NCBI GenBank assembly: GCA_019115445.1
Contig: DXDP01000469.1
Span: 1 to 33,895 of the forward strand
Origin: Candidatus Nocardiopsis merdipullorum
Lineage (GTDB): Bacteria > Actinomycetota > Actinomycetes > Streptosporangiales > Streptosporangiaceae
Length of the DNA: 33,895 bases
Direction of reading: 5' to 3'
Notes under the pieces: generated by a model
What the model saw: the letters and a program-made list of their open reading frames with translations, nothing else
Told to the model about the DNA's origin: nothing
Database searches by the model: none
Part shown: one piece after another, positions 28,548 through 33,895 of the stretch
Position numbering within the stretch: the stretch's first letter is position 1
Layout of the letters: each line of letters begins with the position of its first letter
Translations under genes and position numbers: made by a program

Positions 28548-28709
28548 GTAACGTCCTCAAGGCGCCGTGTCGGACGTGGTTGCGCAGGGCGACCATACGT
28601 AGTCGTTCCGGCACGATAGGTATCCAGTCCCCCGCATGGTAACGTTCGGCACTTGGATCGTTACGCAAACACACCGAATTATTGCTCAAAGCACCCCTGA
28701 GACGACAAA

Positions 28710-28751
28710 GCCCGGGTCAGGCCCTTGTGAGAAAGGAGTCCTGACCCGGGC
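28710..28751. terminator. Hairpin terminator downstream of ndk
   Basis: 12-bp stem gcccgggtcagg / cctgacccgggc. Confidence 0.8.
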
Positions 28752-28762
28752 GTTTTACGGAC

Positions 28763-29167
28763 CTACAGGTCGGGGAAGAAGAGCTTGATCTCGCGCTCGG
28801 CGGAGTAGGTGGAGTCCGAGCCGTGCACGATGTTCTGCTGCACCTCCAGGGCGTAGTCGCCGCGGACGGTACCCGGGGTGGCGGCAACCGGATCGGTCGC
28901 ACCGGCCAGAGCACGGAAGGCCTCGATCACACGCTCGCCCTCGACCACCATGGCCACCAACGGACCACTGGTGATGAACTCGACCAGCGAATCGAAGAAC
29001 GGACGTGAGGCATGCTCCTCGTAGTGTGCCTTGGCCGTGTCGGGGTCGAGCGTGCGCATCTCCATCGCGGCTATCTGCAAGCCCTTGCGCTCGATGCGTG
29101 AGATGATCTCGCCGATGATGTTGCGGCGAACACCATCCGGCTTGATGAGAACAAGAGTGCGCTCCAC
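28763..29167 (-). CDS. ndk: Nucleoside-diphosphate kinase
   Basis: [50 protein letters not shown] (catalytic His). Confidence 0.98.
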   Translation of the reverse strand: MERTLVLIKPDGVRRNIIGEIISRIERKGLQIAAMEMRTLDPDTAKAHYEEHASRPFFDSLVEFITSGPLVAMVVEGERVIEAFRALAGATDPVAATPGTVRGDYALEVQQNIVHGSDSTYSAEREIKLFFPDL

Positions 29168-29334
29168 GTGCGTGTCAACTCCTCACTGAGACTCCGCGTG
29201 GCGCATGTGGGGACTCACCCACGGTGCCGGCCGCACACGGAAAAAGGGATCGGGTGAAGGCGCGGGGAGCGGGCCACGGGGAAGGGGAGAAGACACCCCG
29301 TGGGTCGGACGCACACCCCGGACCTTGCGTCACA

Positions 29335-29715
29335 CTATCGCGTTTGGGGCGAGCCCGTGCCGGACGCGGACGCCTCCTGTGCGTGGACGGCGGCACTGTG
29401 GGCCGCTCGGGCCTCATCGACACGGCGGCCCATGACCACGCCTGTGACCCACAGGGACACGAAGACGACGGCGATGAGCAGCATCCCCGACACCCAGAAC
29501 GAGCTGAGCAGGAATGCCGCCTGTAGTACCCACCCCGCGTAGTGGGCCCAGGTGCGTTTCTGCAGACCCGACAGGACCAGGGCTGCAACGGCCATTCCAC
29601 CCCACAGGCCACCGGCAACGGCGATGCCCATGTCTTGCAGATTGGTGGCCACGGGGATGGCGAGGCCGATCACGATGGCCTCGAACACGAGGACGACGGC
29701 GCAGATGGTGCGCAC
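29335..29715 (-). CDS. DUF4233 domain-containing membrane protein
   Basis: VRTICAVVLVFEAIVIGLAIPVA..., about four TM segments; located between folC and ndk as in other actinobacteria. Confidence 0.8.
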   Translation of the reverse strand: MRTICAVVLVFEAIVIGLAIPVATNLQDMGIAVAGGLWGGMAVAALVLSGLQKRTWAHYAGWVLQAAFLLSSFWVSGMLLIAVVFVSLWVTGVVMGRRVDEARAAHSAAVHAQEASASGTGSPQTR

Positions 29716-29746
29716 GGCAGAGTTCCCTTCGTCAGTACGCCGGCTG

Positions 29747-31099
29747 CTATTTCCCGGCCCCGCGCAGCAGATGCACGGCATCACCGGAGGTGACCACCGA
29801 ACCGGTGATCAACACCCCCACACCGCCGAACTCTCCGTCTTCTTCGGCCAGGCCCACGGCCCGGTCGATGGCGTCGTCGAGTCGCGGTGCCGCGTGAACG
29901 CGGTCCTCACCGAAGATCTCCTGTGCCAGGTGGGTCAGCCGCGCGGGTTCCAATGAGCGCGGCGACGAGTTGCGGGTGACGACGATCTCGTCGAGCAATG
30001 GTTCGAGGGGCTCCAAAATCCCCTCCACGTCCTTGTCGGCCATGATCGCGACCACACCCACCAGTTTGGTGAAGGAGAAAGCCTCCCCCACGGCGGCGGC
30101 CGTGGCGATCATCCCGGCCGGGTTGTGTGCGGCGTCGGCGATGATGGTCGGGCTGGTCCGCACGACCTCCATGCGACCGGGCGCCTCGATGCCGGTCAGA
30201 GCTTCCCCCACGAGCTCCGGGGCCAGGGCCGGACCGCCCTCGGAACCGGCGGAGAAAGCTTCCACCGCCGCAACTGCGACAGCGGCGTTGCTCGCCTGGT
30301 GCTCACCGAACAGAGGCAGGAAGATGCCCTCGTAACCGGCGGTCAGCCCCTTGAGGTGGACCTGTTGACCACCGACCGCGATCTCCCGGAAGGTGACCCC
30401 GAATTCCAGGCCTTCCCGGGCCACGGTCGCCCCGATCTCGGCGGCCTGTTCCAGGAGCACCTCGGCCACCGGTACCTGCTGTTGGGCGAGTACCGCCACG
30501 GAGCCGGGCTTGATGACACCTGCCTTCTCCTCGGCGATGCCCCCCGGAGTGTCCGGAAGGTATTCGGTGTGGTCGATGGAGATGGGGGTGATCACCGCCA
30601 CGTCGGCGTCGACGACGTTGGTGGCGTCCCAGCGCCCACCCATACCGACCTCGACCACGGCCACGTCGACAGGTGTGTCGGCAAAGGCTGCATAAGCCAT
30701 CACGGTGAGGATCTCGAAGAACGACAAAGGTGTGTCGTTGATCTCGTCCGCCATGTCGATGAAGGGGCGGATGTCGTCGTGGACCTCGACGAACCTCTCC
30801 TCGGAGATCGGTTCACCGTCCACGACGATGCGTTCGCGTACGGTGCGCAGGTGCGGGCTGGTGTAGCGGCCCACCCGCAGGCCACGGGCGCGTACGAGCG
30901 CGTCGATCATGCGGGCGGTGGACGTCTTGCCGTTGGTGCCTGCCACGTGGATGACCCGGAAGGTGCGCTGCGGGTCACCCAGCAGGTCCAGCACCGTGCG
31001 TACCCGCTCCAAGGTCGGATCGATCTCGGACTCGGGAGCGCGGGACAGGATCTGCGCGCTCACCTCGGCGTAGCGCTCACCGGCGCCGGAGGTGCTCAA
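29747..31099 (-). CDS. folC: Bifunctional folylpolyglutamate synthase/dihydrofolate synthase
   Basis: VIHVAGTNGKTSTARMIDALVRARGLRVGRYTSPHLRTVRERI; EVGMGGRWDATNVV; SIDHTEYLPDTPGGIAEEKAGVIK. Confidence 0.95.
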   Translation of the reverse strand: MSTSGAGERYAEVSAQILSRAPESEIDPTLERVRTVLDLLGDPQRTFRVIHVAGTNGKTSTARMIDALVRARGLRVGRYTSPHLRTVRERIVVDGEPISEERFVEVHDDIRPFIDMADEINDTPLSFFEILTVMAYAAFADTPVDVAVVEVGMGGRWDATNVVDADVAVITPISIDHTEYLPDTPGGIAEEKAGVIKPGSVAVLAQQQVPVAEVLLEQAAEIGATVAREGLEFGVTFREIAVGGQQVHLKGLTAGYEGIFLPLFGEHQASNAAVAVAAVEAFSAGSEGGPALAPELVGEALTGIEAPGRMEVVRTSPTIIADAAHNPAGMIATAAAVGEAFSFTKLVGVVAIMADKDVEGILEPLEPLLDEIVVTRNSSPRSLEPARLTHLAQEIFGEDRVHAAPRLDDAIDRAVGLAEEDGEFGGVGVLITGSVVTSGDAVHLLRGAGK

Positions 31100-31209
31100 A
31101 GCTTTTCGAAGGTCTGGATGTACACGCGCGCCAGTGTACGCGCCTTCACGTGGACAACCGGTCCGGGTGAAGGATTCGGGGACGCCCGTACGCGGACCAT
31201 ACTGGTCCC

Positions 31210-32460
31210 ATGCCGAACCTTGACCCCTTTTTCACCGAATGGGCCACCCGGGCCCCGGGGCAGAGCCGCTCCCTGTCCCGGGCCGCCATGCTCCTACGTG
31301 CACTGGATCTGGAGCGGGAGCGTGTCCCGGTGCTCGGGGTCGTGGGGTCCAAGGGCAAGGGCACCACGGCCACCTTCGCGGCGGCGACGCTGGCGGCAGC
31401 CGGACTGCGTACCGTCCTGGTGACGGGGCCGAGCTTTCGGTCCTACCGCGAGCGGGTCCGCGTGGACGGCATGTCCGTGACCGACACCGAACTCCACTTC
31501 CTGGGGGAGGCGCTCGAAACCGCCCGTCGTACACTGCCCACGGTCGAGGAGTCCGGCGGCTACCTGGCACCGAGCGGCCTCTTCCTGATCGCGGGCCTGC
31601 TGCACGCCCGTTCCATCGGCGCCAACGTGTGCGTTCTGGAAGCAGGCATGGGTGGCCACCGCGACGAACTGCGTCTTGTCGGACCCGAGGCGGTCGCCCT
31701 GGGGCCGGTCTTCGGCGAACATCTTGGGGTGCTGGGAAAGACCGTGCCCGAGATCGCCCGGGAGAAGACCCTCGTGGCCGGGAAGCGCACTCGGGCTCTG
31801 GTGAGCCTGCCGCAGAAGGCGCAGGTCACACCGGTGGTGGCCCAGACCTTGGCCGAAGCCACAGGTGGTCGGGTGTCGCCGGAGATCGTCGACCCGGATG
31901 TGGAGGGGACAGAACCTCCGGTGTGGTTGCGCCCGGCGGGGCTGTCGGCCGCCTCGGGCGTGTTGGGTACGGCCGCCGCGAACCGGATGTCGAGAACACT
32001 GGGGCAGCCACGACCCGCACCGGAACGTCTGCGTTCGGTGTTGACCGGCGTGCGCCTGCCCGCCCGGCTGTCCCGGCATCACGTGCCCGGTACTTCGACC
32101 GAGGTCGTGGTGGACTCGGCCATCGACCGCGTGGGCATCACCGCGGCCCTCACACACGTCCGTGATCTTTGGCCCGGTGTGGACCATGTACTGCTGTGCC
32201 TGCCCGACCACAAGGACGTGTCCGGCGCCGTGGCGGCCCTGGAAGGGATCCCGGTGACCATGGTGCGCCTGCCCGAAACACACCTGCGCTTCGCGTACGG
32301 TCTCCCCGGACATTGGGGACACACCGACGTGGACGACCTCTCCCCCGCCTCCGTCACCGCATTGGGCGAGCGTGTACTGGCCCTGGGCACCGTGTACTTC
32401 ACCGGCAGGATGCTGGAGCTCCTCGACGCCCCCACGGACAGGTTGTTCGACCCGAGCTGA
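31210..32460 (+). CDS. Diverged FolC/Mur-ligase-like ATP-dependent ligase of unknown substrate
   Basis: 416 aa; P-loop GVVGSKGKGTTATFAAATLAAAGL; VLEAGMGGHRDELRLV; FGEHLGVLGKTVPEIAREKTLVAG, parallel to FolC motifs. Confidence 0.8.
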   Translation: MPNLDPFFTEWATRAPGQSRSLSRAAMLLRALDLERERVPVLGVVGSKGKGTTATFAAATLAAAGLRTVLVTGPSFRSYRERVRVDGMSVTDTELHFLGEALETARRTLPTVEESGGYLAPSGLFLIAGLLHARSIGANVCVLEAGMGGHRDELRLVGPEAVALGPVFGEHLGVLGKTVPEIAREKTLVAGKRTRALVSLPQKAQVTPVVAQTLAEATGGRVSPEIVDPDVEGTEPPVWLRPAGLSAASGVLGTAAANRMSRTLGQPRPAPERLRSVLTGVRLPARLSRHHVPGTSTEVVVDSAIDRVGITAALTHVRDLWPGVDHVLLCLPDHKDVSGAVAALEGIPVTMVRLPETHLRFAYGLPGHWGHTDVDDLSPASVTALGERVLALGTVYFTGRMLELLDAPTDRLFDPS

Positions 32461-32494
32461 GCGGCACGAGCCCGAAATGATGCAAAAACACGAC

Positions 32495-33775
32495 CTAGGC
32501 GGACTTCTCCTGGCTTTCGTCCCCGCCGGGCTGGGTGCGCGGCACGATCGTCGGATTGACGTGTTCCTCGACCGACTCACGGGTGATGATGACCTGACCG
32601 ACGTCCTCCCGGCTGGGCACCTCGTACATCACCGAGAGCAGGACCTCCTCGATGATTGCCCGCAGACCACGAGCACCGGTCCCCCGGATGATGCCCTGTT
32701 CGGCGATCGCCTCCAGAGCGTCCTCGGTGAACTCCAACTCGACGTTGTCCAGGTCGAACAGCCGCTGGTACTGCTTGACCAGGGCGTTCTTCGGTTCCGT
32801 CAAGATACGGATGAGCGCGGCGTTGTCCAGGTTGTGCACACTGGTGATCACCGGCAGACGTCCGATGAACTCCGGGATCATCCCGAACTTCAACAGGTCC
32901 TCGGGCATCGCCTCGCCGAAGACCTCGCTGCTGTCGACCTCGGACTTGGGCCGCAGGACCGCGTTGAACCCCATGCCCTGCTGCCCGGCACGGGCCTCGA
33001 TGATCTTCTCCAGACCCGCAAAGGCACCACCGCAGATGAACAGCACGTTCGTGGTGTCGATCTGGATGAACTCCTGGTGGGGGTGCTTACGCCCGCCCTG
33101 TGGCGGCACGCTCGCCGTGGTGCCCTCCAAGATCTTCAACAGCGCCTGCTGAACGCCCTCACCGGACACGTCCCGGGTGATCGACGGGTTCTCGCTCTTA
33201 CGTGCGACCTTGTCGACCTCGTCGATGTAGATGATTCCGGTCTCGGCCTTCTTGACGTCGTAGTCGGCGGCCTGGATCAGCTTCAGCAGAATGTTCTCGA
33301 CGTCCTCACCCACGTAACCCGCCTCGGTCAGCACGGTGGCGTCGGCGATCGCGAACGGAACGTTCAGGATCTTGGCAAGGGTCTGGGCCAACAGGGTCTT
33401 GCCCGAGCCGGTGGGGCCCAGGAGCAAGATGTTGGACTTGGCGATCTCCACTTCCTCGTCGCCAGGACGCTGCTCACTGTCGGAACGGACCCGCTTGTAG
33501 TGGTTGTAGACCGCTACGGACAGGGCCTTCTTCGCCCGGTCCTGACCGATGACGTAGGAGTCCAGGAACTCGTAGATCTCCCTGGGCTTGGGAAGTGAGT
33601 CCCAGGTGAGCTCTGTGGCGTCCGCGAGTTCTTCTTCGATGATCTCGTTGCACAGGTCGATGCACTCATCGCAAATGTACACGCCGGGGCCGGCGATGAG
33701 CTTCTTCACCTGTTTCTGGCTCTTGCCGCAGAATGAGCACTTCAGCAGGTCCCCGCCGTCACCGATGCGTGCCAC
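32495..33775 (-). CDS. clpX: ATP-dependent Clp protease ATP-binding subunit ClpX
   Basis: Zinc-finger [30 protein letters not shown]; Walker [58 protein letters not shown] start at 33775. Confidence 0.98.
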   Translation of the reverse strand: MARIGDGGDLLKCSFCGKSQKQVKKLIAGPGVYICDECIDLCNEIIEEELADATELTWDSLPKPREIYEFLDSYVIGQDRAKKALSVAVYNHYKRVRSDSEQRPGDEEVEIAKSNILLLGPTGSGKTLLAQTLAKILNVPFAIADATVLTEAGYVGEDVENILLKLIQAADYDVKKAETGIIYIDEVDKVARKSENPSITRDVSGEGVQQALLKILEGTTASVPPQGGRKHPHQEFIQIDTTNVLFICGGAFAGLEKIIEARAGQQGMGFNAVLRPKSEVDSSEVFGEAMPEDLLKFGMIPEFIGRLPVITSVHNLDNAALIRILTEPKNALVKQYQRLFDLDNVELEFTEDALEAIAEQGIIRGTGARGLRAIIEEVLLSVMYEVPSREDVGQVIITRESVEEHVNPTIVPRTQPGGDESQEKSA

Positions 33776-33895
33776 CCAGCCACTCCTCAAAACTAAGGCC
33801 ACCCCGCCCCCGACGCGTGTCGCGTCGGACGGCACGGAAGCGAACTCCCGTGAATCTTCCGTCCACGACCGACCGGTCACGAACGGGGCGATCTG

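Overview
High-GC actinomycete chromosome window, Nocardiopsis/Thermobifida-like by gene order and protein style (inference; no search was run). Left part: a GNAT acetyltransferase, a DUF1772-like membrane protein, and an alpha-glucoside-type uptake locus (two ABC permeases, a lipoprotein binding protein, a divergent LacI regulator and a GH13 alpha-glucosidase) with no ATPase gene. Middle: tRNA-Ala(GGC), a histidine phosphatase, rsfS, nadD, an M48 peptidase, a secreted beta-helix-like protein, proA, an SDR, proB, obgE, rpmA, rplU, an RNase E/G gene and a TIGR03936/DUF2344 protein. Right part: the rod-shape operon (mreB-mreC-mreD-pbp2-rodA), ndk, a DUF4233 protein, folC, a divergent FolC/Mur-ligase-like paralogue and clpX. 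No CRISPR, transposase or rRNA was seen. The most interesting signals are: (i) a diverged FolC-like ligase where valS is usually found between clpX and folC; (ii) a TIGR03936 gene with no radical-SAM partner and apparently no ATG/GTG/TTG start, but an SD-preceded CTG; (iii) a multi-hairpin rplU leader; (iv) a perfect BldD-box-like palindrome upstream of the secreted beta-helix protein; (v) an array of palindromes between the LacI gene and the sugar ABC operon.
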